Assembly (NCBI GenBank): GCA_900759575.1
Contig: CAAEVU010000121.1
Location: forward strand, 1 to 7,011
Source of the DNA: Clostridia bacterium
GTDB lineage: Bacteria > Bacillota > Clostridia > Oscillospirales > Acutalibacteraceae
Direction: 5' to 3'
Length of the DNA stretch: 7,011 nucleotides
Shown: in pieces, positions 1 through 5,130 of the stretch
How the letters are laid out: every line of letters begins with the position of its first letter
Position numbering within the stretch: the stretch's first letter is position 1
The notes under the pieces: generated by a model
Databases searched by the model: none
Seen by the model: only the letters and a program-made list of their open reading frames with translations
Told to the model about the DNA's origin: nothing
Translations under genes and position numbers: made by a program

Positions 1-8
1 ACCCCCAG

Positions 9-22
9 CCCCCTGCAGGGGG
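9..22. repeat. GC palindrome (CCCCC-TGCA-GGGGG)
   Basis: A 14-bp perfect palindrome at the window edge, capable of forming a short, very GC-rich hairpin. A similar C-run/G-run hairpin lies at 4815-4835. No T-run follows it, so it is not a convincing intrinsic terminator. Positions 1-70 otherwise show no gene. Confidence 0.5.
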
Positions 23-76
23 AGCATTAAGCGAAAGAATGAGCCTTTTTCCCTTCTGCCTAAAGAGTAGCTCCCA

Positions 77-253
77 CCTCAAAAATTGCGCCGCATAAAC
101 AAAGATAAAGACCCTGAAAAAATTCCCCGCCCAAGGTAGGTGTAAATCTGCCAAAAGGCAGGGCTGTTTTTCTCTGTTCAGTTTGGAACATTAGGGTGGA
201 CATAGGACAACCCTCTAGAGTAGTGTTGGCGGTTAAAGAAAGGGGGCAGCAAG
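77..253 (+). promoter_or_regulatory. Conserved leader upstream of integrase A
   Basis: This noncoding stretch aligns with 5291-5476, the leader of integrase B. Both contain a block resembling AAACAAAGAWAARG, then CGCCCAAGGTAGGTGTAAA, then GAACAT, GGACATAGGA and TAGTGTTGG in the same order and at nearly the same spacing. Copy A also has a CTGCC-AAAA-GGCAG hairpin at 148-161 followed by a T-run, which could attenuate transcription; copy B instead has GGAGA-TTTT-TCTCC nearby. A G-rich ribosome binding site (AGGGGG, 241-246) lies 7 bases before the start codon. I could not identify a convincing -35/-10 pair. Conservation between otherwise diverged copies suggests promoter, integrase-binding or leader-RNA function; which of these is not resolved. 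Confidence 0.6.
134..146 (+). promoter_or_regulatory. Candidate arm-type integrase site (AGGTAGGTGTAAA)
   Basis: The 13-mer AGGTAGGTGTAAA occurs here, at 5347-5359 upstream of integrase B, and at 6837-6849 downstream of integrase B. Integrases with an N-terminal AP2-like domain, such as that of Tn916, bind short repeats on both sides of the attachment core. The location around both int genes fits that role, but binding is inferred. Confidence 0.45.
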
Positions 254-1471
254 ATGCCGAAAAAGAGATTAACCACCAACGGCAACGTGTTCAAGCGGAC
301 AGACGGAAGATGGCAAAGTGTCATCTGGTACTTTGACGAGCAAGGAGAAAAGAAACGAAAAACCTTCTCCAGTAAGACAAAGACCGAAGCCCAACAGAAG
401 ATCACCAATTACATCGCTCAGTTCAACGAGGAAGTACGTAACTCGGACGAATCCCAAAAGGCCATTAAAGAGAGCCTGACCCACTGGCTGCAAGTTTTCA
501 AGTTCCCATCTGTAGAGCGGACAACTTACGACCGGCTGGAATGCACCGCAAACCACCAAATCTATCCTCTAATCGGAGAGAAAATCGTGGGCGATATCAC
601 CGCCGCCGACCTGAAGTCCGTGCTCAATTACTGGATGAAGCAACGTTACGCCTACACCACGGTGAAGAAGGTACATATCCTCCTCAACGAGTACTTCCGC
701 TACTTGACAGAAGAAAGCTTCATCCAAAAGAACCCTATGCAGTCTGTGCCCATGATGAAGCGTAGCAACTTCCTGGCGGCACAAGACAAGGAGTGCGTAC
801 CGGAGCAAGAAGCCGTCACTGTATTCACACCCACAGAGATTGCCAAGTTCAAGCGGGAGGCCTTTGCTACGTTTGCCAACGGCAAGAGAAAATATCAGCA
901 GGCAGCAGCGTACATTCTCATGCTGAACACCGGACTACGGACGGGAGAACTGCTAGGACTGCTTAACAGCGACATCGACTTGCAAAACAGAGTGTTGCGC
1001 CTGGAGCGTGGCGTAAAAGAGGTGTGGCGGCGCGATGGTTTGCAAGCTGAGCCAGGTCGGGATGTAAAGGTGGGCAAGCTGAAATCGGCAACCAGCAAGC
1101 GTACAGTGCCTTTGAATGACACCGCCATTGCCATGATCCATGATTTGCGGAAAGAAGCATACTTCGGAGATGACACGCCCTTGGTGCCGGATGAGCATGG
1201 CGACTTCACCAGACCCGTGAATTTCCGAAAGCGTTACTACCGCATTTTAGCAGCAGCGGGGATTGCAAAGAAGGGTTTGCACAGTCTGCGTCACACTTTC
1301 GCCTCCATCTTGGTGAACGGGATTAAGCAAGAGGATGGCACCATCAAATCGCTCACTCCAAGGCAGGTAGCTGACTTGCTGGGCCACTCCACCTCACAGA
1401 TCACCGAGCTGTACTATGTCAAGAAAGACACTTCTCGTCTAGCTGGTATCACCAATGACTTCAACCTGTGA
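254..1471 (+). CDS. Tyrosine recombinase/integrase (copy A)
   Basis: A 405-aa site-specific recombinase that would catalyse integration and excision of a mobile element through a covalent tyrosine-DNA intermediate. Residues about 5-60 (NGNVFKRTDGRWQSVIWYFD) resemble the AP2-like arm-binding domain of Tn916-type integrases; about 70-165 is the core-binding SAM-like domain; about 190-395 is the catalytic domain. Visible catalytic residues are Arg229 (LNTGLRTGE), a probable beta-hairpin Lys277 (LKSATSKRTVPL), His343 and Arg346 (HSLRH), His378 (LGHS) and the nucleophile Tyr387, or less likely Tyr388. Length is normal for the family and no key residue is missing. The ATG follows AGGGGG by 7 bases. 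It reads toward a tRNA-Trp fragment 245 bp downstream, as expected for an integrase beside its attachment site. No excisionase gene is visible nearby. It is about 93% identical to copy B at 5477-6694. Confidence 0.97.
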   Translation: MPKKRLTTNGNVFKRTDGRWQSVIWYFDEQGEKKRKTFSSKTKTEAQQKITNYIAQFNEEVRNSDESQKAIKESLTHWLQVFKFPSVERTTYDRLECTANHQIYPLIGEKIVGDITAADLKSVLNYWMKQRYAYTTVKKVHILLNEYFRYLTEESFIQKNPMQSVPMMKRSNFLAAQDKECVPEQEAVTVFTPTEIAKFKREAFATFANGKRKYQQAAAYILMLNTGLRTGELLGLLNSDIDLQNRVLRLERGVKEVWRRDGLQAEPGRDVKVGKLKSATSKRTVPLNDTAIAMIHDLRKEAYFGDDTPLVPDEHGDFTRPVNFRKRYYRILAAAGIAKKGLHSLRHTFASILVNGIKQEDGTIKSLTPRQVADLLGHSTSQITELYYVKKDTSRLAGITNDFNL

Positions 1472-1506
1472 ACGCTATGTGGCAGGATGCACAAAAACAG
1501 GTTCCG

Positions 1507-1530
1507 AAATTTTGCACGTCCAAAAGGGCG
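1507..1530. promoter_or_regulatory. Conserved palindromic block after integrase A
   Basis: These 24 bases are identical to 6729-6752 after integrase B, at nearly the same distance from the stop codon (38-39 bases to the palindrome). At the centre is TTTTGCACGTCCAAAA (1510-1525), a near-perfect 16-bp palindrome mismatched at only one symmetric pair. It could be a dimeric protein operator, an accessory integrase/Xis site, or a recombination core. The function is inferred from conservation and symmetry only. Confidence 0.5.
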
Positions 1531-1539
1531 AAAAACACA

Positions 1540-1576
1540 AAAACGCACCCGGAAAAGGCAAAACCGGGTGCGTTTT
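1540..1576 (+). terminator. Intrinsic terminator after integrase A
   Basis: A perfect 13-bp stem (1540-1552 with 1564-1576; left arm AAAACGCACCCGG) encloses an 11-base A-rich loop. The stem's right arm ends in TTTT and the left arm begins with AAAA, so it could act on both strands. The same structure follows integrase B at 6762-6808, and the 41 bases 1553-1593 are identical to 6785-6825. Confidence 0.8.
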
Positions 1577-1600
1577 GGGTGCTGGAGAGGATGGAAACAG

Positions 1601-1628
1601 GTGAGGACGGATGCAAACAGATGCGAAA
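1601..1628 (+). promoter_or_regulatory. Candidate arm-type repeats downstream of integrase A
   Basis: Two adjacent direct repeats, GGATGCAAA (1609-1617) and AGATGCGAAA (1619-1628), sit between the int terminator and the tRNA fragment, preceded by GTGAGGAC. The corresponding place after integrase B has AGGTGTAAA and GGATGCAAA in the same tandem arrangement. The rough consensus RGRTGYRAAA also matches the leader site at 134-146. This resembles paired arm-binding sites of a heterobivalent tyrosine integrase; no binding data support it. Confidence 0.45.
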
Positions 1629-1680
1629 ACCCACTGTCCGAACCAGCGTGAACACCGCAACCATACAACACATAAAAAAG

Positions 1681-1715
1681 AAAACCGGCAGAAACGCAGT
1701 GTTTCCGCCGGTTTT
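1681..1715 (-). terminator. Terminator behind the tRNA-Trp fragment
   Basis: AAAACCGGC (1681-1689) pairs with GCCGGTTTT (1707-1715), with GAAAC/GTTTC (1691-1695/1701-1705) continuing the stem after one A-C mismatch, and a 5-base loop. Read on the minus strand it begins immediately after the CCA end of the tRNA fragment and is followed by a strong T-rich tract (complement of 1674-1684). On the plus strand it also has a short T-run. It is probably the native or element-supplied terminator of tRNA-Trp. It has no counterpart after integrase B within the window. Confidence 0.75.
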
Positions 1716-1760
1716 TGGCAGGGGCAGAAGGACTTGAACCCTCGGCACGCGGTTTTGGAG
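1716..1760 (-). pseudogene. tRNA-Trp(CCA) 3' fragment, candidate attachment core
   Basis: Read on the minus strand, the 45 bases partition exactly as tRNA-Trp positions 32 to the 3' end: anticodon loop CTCCAAA (anticodon CCA), 3' anticodon stem ACCGC, variable loop GTGCC, T-arm GAGGG-TTCAAGT-CCTTC (one G-T pair), acceptor strand TGCCCCT, discriminator G, and encoded CCA. Sequence identity to a tRNA stops precisely at the first base of the anticodon loop; the upstream minus-strand bases do not supply GCGGT or a D-arm, so this is not a functional tRNA. Tyrosine recombinases commonly recombine in the anticodon loop and leave the displaced 3' part of the tRNA as the direct-repeat core. Integrase A ends 245 bp away and reads toward it. 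I call it an att core with no intact tRNA partner in the window. Confidence 0.85.
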
Positions 1761-1799
1761 TGAATGTGGAAACAGAGCACATAAATGGGGGAAAGGGCA

Positions 1800-1831
1800 G
1801 GAATGAGCCATTCTTTTGGCCAAGTCATTCC
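1800..1831. repeat. Hairpin between att core and MFS gene end
   Basis: GGAATGA (1800-1806) pairs with TCATTCC (1825-1831); GCCA (1807-1810) pairs with TGGC (1817-1820), leaving a CAAG bulge and a six-base loop. It lies 62 bases past the MFS stop codon on the minus strand. There is no good T-run, so it is at best a weak terminator; it could also be a site close to the attachment junction. The rest of 1761-1892 holds nothing recognisable. Confidence 0.4.
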
Positions 1832-1892
1832 AAGGGTGGTGCTGGTTTGGTGCTGTGCAGTTTCTATGGAAGCTCCGGCGAAGGGAAGAGGT

Positions 1893-3071
1893 TTAATCGA
1901 AGTTGCCCTTTCCGGCTTTGATGATAGAATTCATTTTCAGAGTGCCGACGATCATGATCACATAACAGAGCAAGATGAAATAGGGGAACAGAGAGATGGT
2001 GATGTATTGGGCCATCAGCCCAAAAATTGCAGGCGCCAGAAGGATCCCCACATAGGAGAACGCCATTTGTACTCCGATCACAGACTGGGAGACGTCTTCC
2101 CCAAAATTGGCTGGGGTTAAATGAAGCATATTGGGATAGATGGTTCCATTGCCCATGCCAATTAAAAAGAGAGAAAAGGCGGAAACTTGATATGGTAAGG
2201 GCAGTATCAATAATACCAATGCAGCCAGCACGGTAATCTGACCAGCACGGATCAGTTGATTGCTGGTGAGTTTTGCTGACAAGATTCCCGAGAGAAACCT
2301 GCCAAAAGCAATACCCACATAATAAAAGGTGATCATCAATGCGGCGGTATCAACGGCAGCACCCTTTCCCCTTACTAGGTAAGTGCTTCCCCAGATACCA
2401 CATGTGTATTCCATACCACATGAGCCAAGAAAGACCATACAGGCGGTCATCACCTTAGGGTTTCTCAACATCGTTTTCAAGGGAAGTGTTCGGGTGGGAG
2501 AGGAATGACTGTTTGTACCAGAATGACGGACTTTTTTCCAGATAGGGAGAGAAATGATGGTGAGAAGGGCGATCCCGAATTGAACGAGAGAAACGTTGAA
2601 ATACCCATTTTGCCATGAGCTTTTAGAGAGGGCAAACGACATGATGAACGGGCTTAAGGAAACGCCGATCCCATAAAAGCAGTGGAGAAAATTCATATGA
2701 GAGGCCTTGTAATGCAGCGCCACGTAATTGTTTAGGGCAGTGTCAATGGCTCCCGCTCCGAGCCCCAAGGGAATGGCGCACAAACACAGATAGAGTATGT
2801 TTTGGGAAACGGAAAAGCCCAAAAGGGCAAAGGCGGTCATGGTAGTGCTGACTGCGGTAACTGCAGCCGTCCCGAATCGGTTGATGATTCTGGCGGACAA
2901 CAGACTGGAAATGATCGTGCCACCAGAAATGATTATGGTCACAAAATTAGCCCAAGACACTGGAAGAGAAAACTCGTCGCTGATCGCCGGCCAAGCAGTC
3001 CCAAAGAGAGAATCCGGTATTCCCAGACCAATAAATGCGATGTAAATAATGAATAACAGTAACAAAGTCAT
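1893..3071 (-). CDS. MFS transporter, 12-TM, divergent from araC-type gene
   Basis: A 392-aa integral membrane protein of the major facilitator superfamily. Approximate membrane segments are 2-20, 40-62, 69-88, 91-112, 128-148, 160-180, 207-232, 240-262, 275-292, 296-316, 328-352 and 360-380, with a hydrophilic central loop (about 181-206) separating two six-helix halves. GLGIPDSLFGTAWP near the N terminus and MNFLHCFYGIGVSLSP in helix 5 resemble the FucP-like sugar/proton symporter and related efflux branches. The motif-A region (RIINRFG) is degenerate, while GRFLSG in helix 8 is the second-half equivalent. The substrate cannot be read from the sequence: sugar uptake or small-molecule export are both possible. 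The ATG follows AAGGAG by about 9 bases. The gene is divergent from the AraC-family regulator at 3195 across 123 bp and is its likeliest target. It appears intact. Confidence 0.93.
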   Translation of the reverse strand: MTLLLLFIIYIAFIGLGIPDSLFGTAWPAISDEFSLPVSWANFVTIIISGGTIISSLLSARIINRFGTAAVTAVSTTMTAFALLGFSVSQNILYLCLCAIPLGLGAGAIDTALNNYVALHYKASHMNFLHCFYGIGVSLSPFIMSFALSKSSWQNGYFNVSLVQFGIALLTIISLPIWKKVRHSGTNSHSSPTRTLPLKTMLRNPKVMTACMVFLGSCGMEYTCGIWGSTYLVRGKGAAVDTAALMITFYYVGIAFGRFLSGILSAKLTSNQLIRAGQITVLAALVLLILPLPYQVSAFSLFLIGMGNGTIYPNMLHLTPANFGEDVSQSVIGVQMAFSYVGILLAPAIFGLMAQYITISLFPYFILLCYVIMIVGTLKMNSIIKAGKGNFD

Positions 3072-3107
3072 GTGAAATTCTCCTTTACCTTATCTAGTTG
3101 ACATTTT

Positions 3108-3123
3108 ACCATGTTCACATGGT
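3108..3123. promoter_or_regulatory. Candidate operator palindrome ACCATGT-TC-ACATGGT
   Basis: A perfect inverted repeat with two 7-base arms and a two-base centre lies in the shared control region. Its last base is the first base of the proposed -35 of the AraC-type gene, and it falls downstream of the proposed MFS start site. That placement would let a bound protein affect both genes. AraC-family proteins more often bind direct repeats, so another dimeric regulator is possible. Confidence 0.5.
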
Positions 3124-3151
3124 TGATTCTATCCCAAAAATGGCTTATTAT
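3123..3151 (+). promoter_or_regulatory. Putative sigma-A promoter of the AraC-family gene
   Basis: TTGATT (3123-3128), a 17-base spacer, then TATTAT (3146-3151). This is close to the housekeeping consensus with ideal spacing, 43 bases before the ATG at 3195. A purine-rich ribosome binding site (GGAAGGAAG, 3181-3189) precedes the start. The -10 overlaps the opposing MFS -10. Confidence 0.6.
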
Positions 3152-3174
3152 ATAACAAAAAGGACAGGATACAA
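3147..3174 (-). promoter_or_regulatory. Putative sigma-A promoter of the MFS gene
   Basis: On the minus strand TTGTAT (3169-3174) is followed after 16 bases by a perfect TATAAT (3147-3152). Transcription would start near 3140, giving a leader of about 70 bases that contains the 3108-3123 palindrome. Because its -10 overlaps the -10 of the divergent promoter, the two genes probably cannot be initiated at the same moment. Confidence 0.55.
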
Positions 3175-3194
3175 GGTGAAGGAAGGAAGTTTAT

Positions 3195-4106
3195 ATGGAA
3201 AAATATACGATTGAGGACGCATATGCGCTTAGTGCCTGTATCCTGGATAACATGCAGGAGCAAGCGCCCCATGGAAGCGATGAGTTCCCTTGCGCCCACT
3301 ACCTGGACCGCTATTTTTTGGGGCAGAGCATGTATCCATGGCATTGGCATGAGGAGTTTGAGATAGCTTTTGTGACGCGGGGAAGGGTGACTGTCAAGGT
3401 AAACGAGGTTCAATATGAGCTTTTCCCTGGGAAAGGCATCTTTATTGGCAGCCACACGCTCCACGCCTTTTCCTTGGTGGGGACAGAGGAAGCGGAAATG
3501 CCCAATATCGTGTTTTCACCATCCTTGCTTTATGGAACGCGGGACAGTATTTTTTGGAAGCGGTACATGGAACCTCTACTTATGGAAAACGCATTTATGA
3601 ATATTCCTTTGACTCGCCAAGTGGAATGGCAAGCAGAAATACTGAACCATGCGTCTACGGCGTTTTCCTGTTTGAACGAAAGAAAGTTTGGGTATGAGTT
3701 TGATGTACGGGACCTTCTCTCAAAAATTGTTTTGCTCTTGCTTCAAAACAATCCTGGAATGACACCAGAGAAAAAAAGTCAAAAAGATATCAACAGGGTT
3801 CGACAGATGCTGGGCTACATTCAAACAAATTACACGGAACCGCTCTGTGTAGAACAAATAGCTTCTTGCGTGAATATCAGTCCGAGGGAATGTGGGCGCA
3901 GTTTTAAAAAGATTGTTGGGGTTTCGCCTATTCAGTATGTGATCGAATTGCGAATTCGAAGGGCCAGACAGCTACTTGCTGAAACGGATCTTCCGGTGAC
4001 GGAAATCTGCGCATTTTGCGGATTCGAAAGTCAAAGCTATTTTTCAAAAGTATTTCGAGAAAGGCTAGGTGTCTCCCCTTTGGCCTATCGAAAGCAGAAA
4101 CGGTGA
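3195..4106 (+). CDS. AraC-family transcriptional regulator
   Basis: A 303-aa cytoplasmic DNA-binding regulator of normal AraC/XylS length. The N-terminal half (about 35-115) is a cupin ligand-binding domain, marked by YPWHWHEEFEIAFVTRG with His50 and His52 and by the GKGIFIGSHTLHAF strand pair. The C-terminal 100 residues carry two helix-turn-helix units: about 217-240 (VEQIASCVNISPRECGRSFK) and about 265-290 (VTEICAFCGFESQSYFSKVF), followed by the family end motif GVSPLAYRK. The ATG follows GGAAGGAAG. It is divergent from the MFS transporter and probably responds to that transporter's substrate or a product of it, activating or repressing the shared control region. The ligand is not readable. 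It has no recognisable terminator immediately downstream, and no frame damage is visible. Confidence 0.95.
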   Translation: MEKYTIEDAYALSACILDNMQEQAPHGSDEFPCAHYLDRYFLGQSMYPWHWHEEFEIAFVTRGRVTVKVNEVQYELFPGKGIFIGSHTLHAFSLVGTEEAEMPNIVFSPSLLYGTRDSIFWKRYMEPLLMENAFMNIPLTRQVEWQAEILNHASTAFSCLNERKFGYEFDVRDLLSKIVLLLLQNNPGMTPEKKSQKDINRVRQMLGYIQTNYTEPLCVEQIASCVNISPRECGRSFKKIVGVSPIQYVIELRIRRARQLLAETDLPVTEICAFCGFESQSYFSKVFRERLGVSPLAYRKQKR

Positions 4107-4450
4107 AAAGGTTATCCATAGGAAATAAGTTTGTGTTAAAAACGGACGGTTTGGTTATTTTATCAAAAAAGCTCACTGAAATAAAATTTGTGAAATTGGA
4201 ATCGGTTTTACTTGGATCTAGGGAACAGACTACCTGATGAATCATAAAAGCTGGGTTTGAAAGCGCGAGAAGTTGCCTTTAAAGTGAGAAAATCCAGCAT
4301 TAAAATCCGTTAATTTTAGAATGCTGCTGACTGAAAAATGGACCAAATTTTTCGTGGGATAACAAAAGAATCTTGCGTGAAAGTAGGTGGGGGATCTATG
4401 TGCCGAGAACAATTCCGGCCTTTTGCATACCCAAAAGAGAAGGAGGGCCG
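4107..4450. other. AT-richer gene-free spacer after the AraC-family gene
   Basis: No convincing coding sequence is present. The one defined structure is a hairpin at 4295-4326: CAGCAT (4295-4300) with ATGCTG (4321-4326) and TAAAAT (4301-4306) with ATTTTA (4313-4318), a two-base bulge and loop CCGTTA. No T-run follows, so it is an unconvincing terminator for the regulator. Near the right end AAAAGAATCTTG (from about 4365) recurs at about 5074. Composition rises in GC from about 4380 on, suggesting that the cargo segment ends around there. Confidence 0.55.
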
Positions 4451-4497
4451 CCTCAAAATTTGAGGTGGAGAAAACAAAGAAAAAGTCTTTGCTAAAA
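4451..4497 (+). repeat. Partial third copy of the integrase-leader start
   Basis: This stretch aligns with the beginnings of both integrase leaders (77-120 and 5291-5336): each has CCKCAAAA, then about 14-17 variable bases, then AAACAAAGAWAA, then a CTTTG- or CCTG-like end and an A-run. The part resembling AGGTAGGTGTAAA is not clearly present and no integrase follows, so it is either a relic of a lost cassette or a more widespread noncoding element. The match is short and by eye. Confidence 0.4.
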
Positions 4498-4595
4498 TGG
4501 CCTATCCAAGAGGCGGTGAATTACAAGCTGGAGCGGGATTTGTCAGCCCTACCAGAGCAAAAGCGTCCCAGAAAAAAGCGGTGAAAACAAAACTC

Positions 4596-4615
4596 GGCCC
4601 TGTGTGGCCCTGTGT
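4596..4615 (+). repeat. Tandem 10-mer GGCCCTGTGT x2
   Basis: Two perfect adjacent copies of GGCCCTGTGT (4596-4605, 4606-4615). The second copy overlaps the 5' strand of the closing helix of the RNA candidate at 4611-4798, so the duplication offers two alternative 5' strands for that helix. Confidence 0.8.
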
Positions 4616-4798
4616 GCGATTTTGAGGACAGAGTAGCGGAACTACACCAGCGAAGCCTCAAAACCGCCCCGTTGAAGTCGTATGAGCCGGTTGTGAGCAA
4701 AATGAGTCGACGGCTCATGCTGAGAGAAGCCTTCGGGTACGAGGTCCCCGTCTTTTTCTGCGGAAAGACACCGGGCTTCTCTCGGATAATTTCACACA
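4611..4798 (+). ncRNA. Candidate multi-branched structured RNA
   Basis: A complete set of nested helices can be drawn. P1 closes the unit: TGTGTG (4611-4616) with CACACA (4793-4798). P2: TTTTGAGG (4620-4627) with CCTCAAAA (4656-4663), containing GTAG/CTAC (4633-4636/4642-4645) around loop CGGAA. P3: GTATGAGCCG (4680-4689) with CGGCTCATGC (4711-4720), one G-T pair, 21-base loop. P4: GAGAGAAGCC (4722-4731) with GGCTTCTCTC (4774-4783), containing GTCTTT/AAAGAC (4750-4755/4764-4769). Unpaired joints are purine-rich on this strand, which favours plus-strand transcription. Overlapping reading frames on both strands have no family signature. I do not recognise the family; clostridial RNAs of similar size, for example the raiA motif, are worth comparing. 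No clear promoter or T-tailed terminator was found, so expression and strand are uncertain. Confidence 0.5.
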
Positions 4799-4814
4799 AC
4801 CAAAGAAACCCGGC

Positions 4815-4835
4815 CCCTCCCCCGTAGGGGGAGGG
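4815..4835. repeat. C-run/G-run hairpin CCCTCCCCC-GTA-GGGGGAGGG
   Basis: A perfect 9-bp GC-rich stem with a 3-base loop. On the minus strand the stem is followed by a modest T-containing stretch (complement of 4801-4812), on the plus strand by an A-run. It could be a weak terminator on the minus strand or a REP-like intergenic element; it resembles the palindrome at 9-22. Confidence 0.6.
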
Positions 4836-4968
4836 AGAGAAAAAACTACCAGATCAAGACAGAGAGAAAAAAAGCTGGCCCGTGGATTAGCACGAAGGCC
4901 CCCAATGACCGTAACATATCTCCCGAAAAAGCCTTGGAGAGAGGTGCGATTTTGCAGCAGGTTAAAGG

Positions 4969-5076
4969 GTGTGGGTCGGCAAACCGCCCCACCTCAGGTT
5001 CACAACGCCCGGCAGAGCCGGTCGCTACGGGCTTTTTCAGGGTTTTCCACTGCACCCAAAAGTGTGGGTCGGTAAA
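4969..5076 (+). repeat. Direct repeat GTGTGGGTCGGYAAA (two copies)
   Basis: GTGTGGGTCGGCAAA at 4969-4983 and GTGTGGGTCGGTAAA at 5062-5076, differing by one base; a shorter TGTGGGTCG recurs at 5095-5103. The first copy also forms a hairpin with downstream bases (GTGGG/CCCAC at 4971-4975/4988-4992 and CGG/CCG inside). No coding region accounts for it. Confidence 0.55.
5007..5037 (+). terminator. Possible intrinsic terminator
   Basis: GCCCG (5007-5011) can pair with CGGGC (5028-5032), or AGCC (5016-5019) with GGCT (5030-5033), directly followed by five T residues (5033-5037). It is the best T-tailed hairpin downstream of the RNA candidate on the plus strand, about 210 bases after it, but the stems are short. 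Confidence 0.35.
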
Positions 5077-5130
5077 AGAATCTTGGCGTCAGGCTGTGGG
5101 TCGTGGGTGCCAGATTTTCTCAGCGTAGGG

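Noticed and set aside
1716..1790. A complete tRNA gene on the minus strand
   Set aside because: Bases past 1760 do not supply the 5' anticodon stem, D-arm or AGGGGCA acceptor strand, so only a 3' fragment exists.
1715..1921. Plus-strand reading frame starting MAGAEGLEPSARGFG
   Set aside because: The peptide is the antisense translation of the tRNA-Trp 3' fragment (T-arm and acceptor); it has no ribosome binding site or family signature beyond that.
4399..4416. Second tRNA-Trp core near the end of the cargo (GTGCCGAG match)
   Set aside because: Only 8 bases match the core and the T-arm loop and acceptor are absent, so it is best explained by chance.
4387..4584. Possible 65-aa basic protein with a GTG start
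   Set aside because: The centre of this frame overlaps the integrase-leader-like repeat at 4451-4497, there is no good ribosome binding site, and the lysine/arginine-rich content follows from A-rich noncoding sequence.
4521..4799. 92-aa minus-strand frame and the 71-aa plus-strand frame at 4612-4827
   Set aside because: Both lie across the nested helices of the RNA candidate; neither shows a domain, signal or ribosome binding site, and open frames on both strands are expected there by chance.
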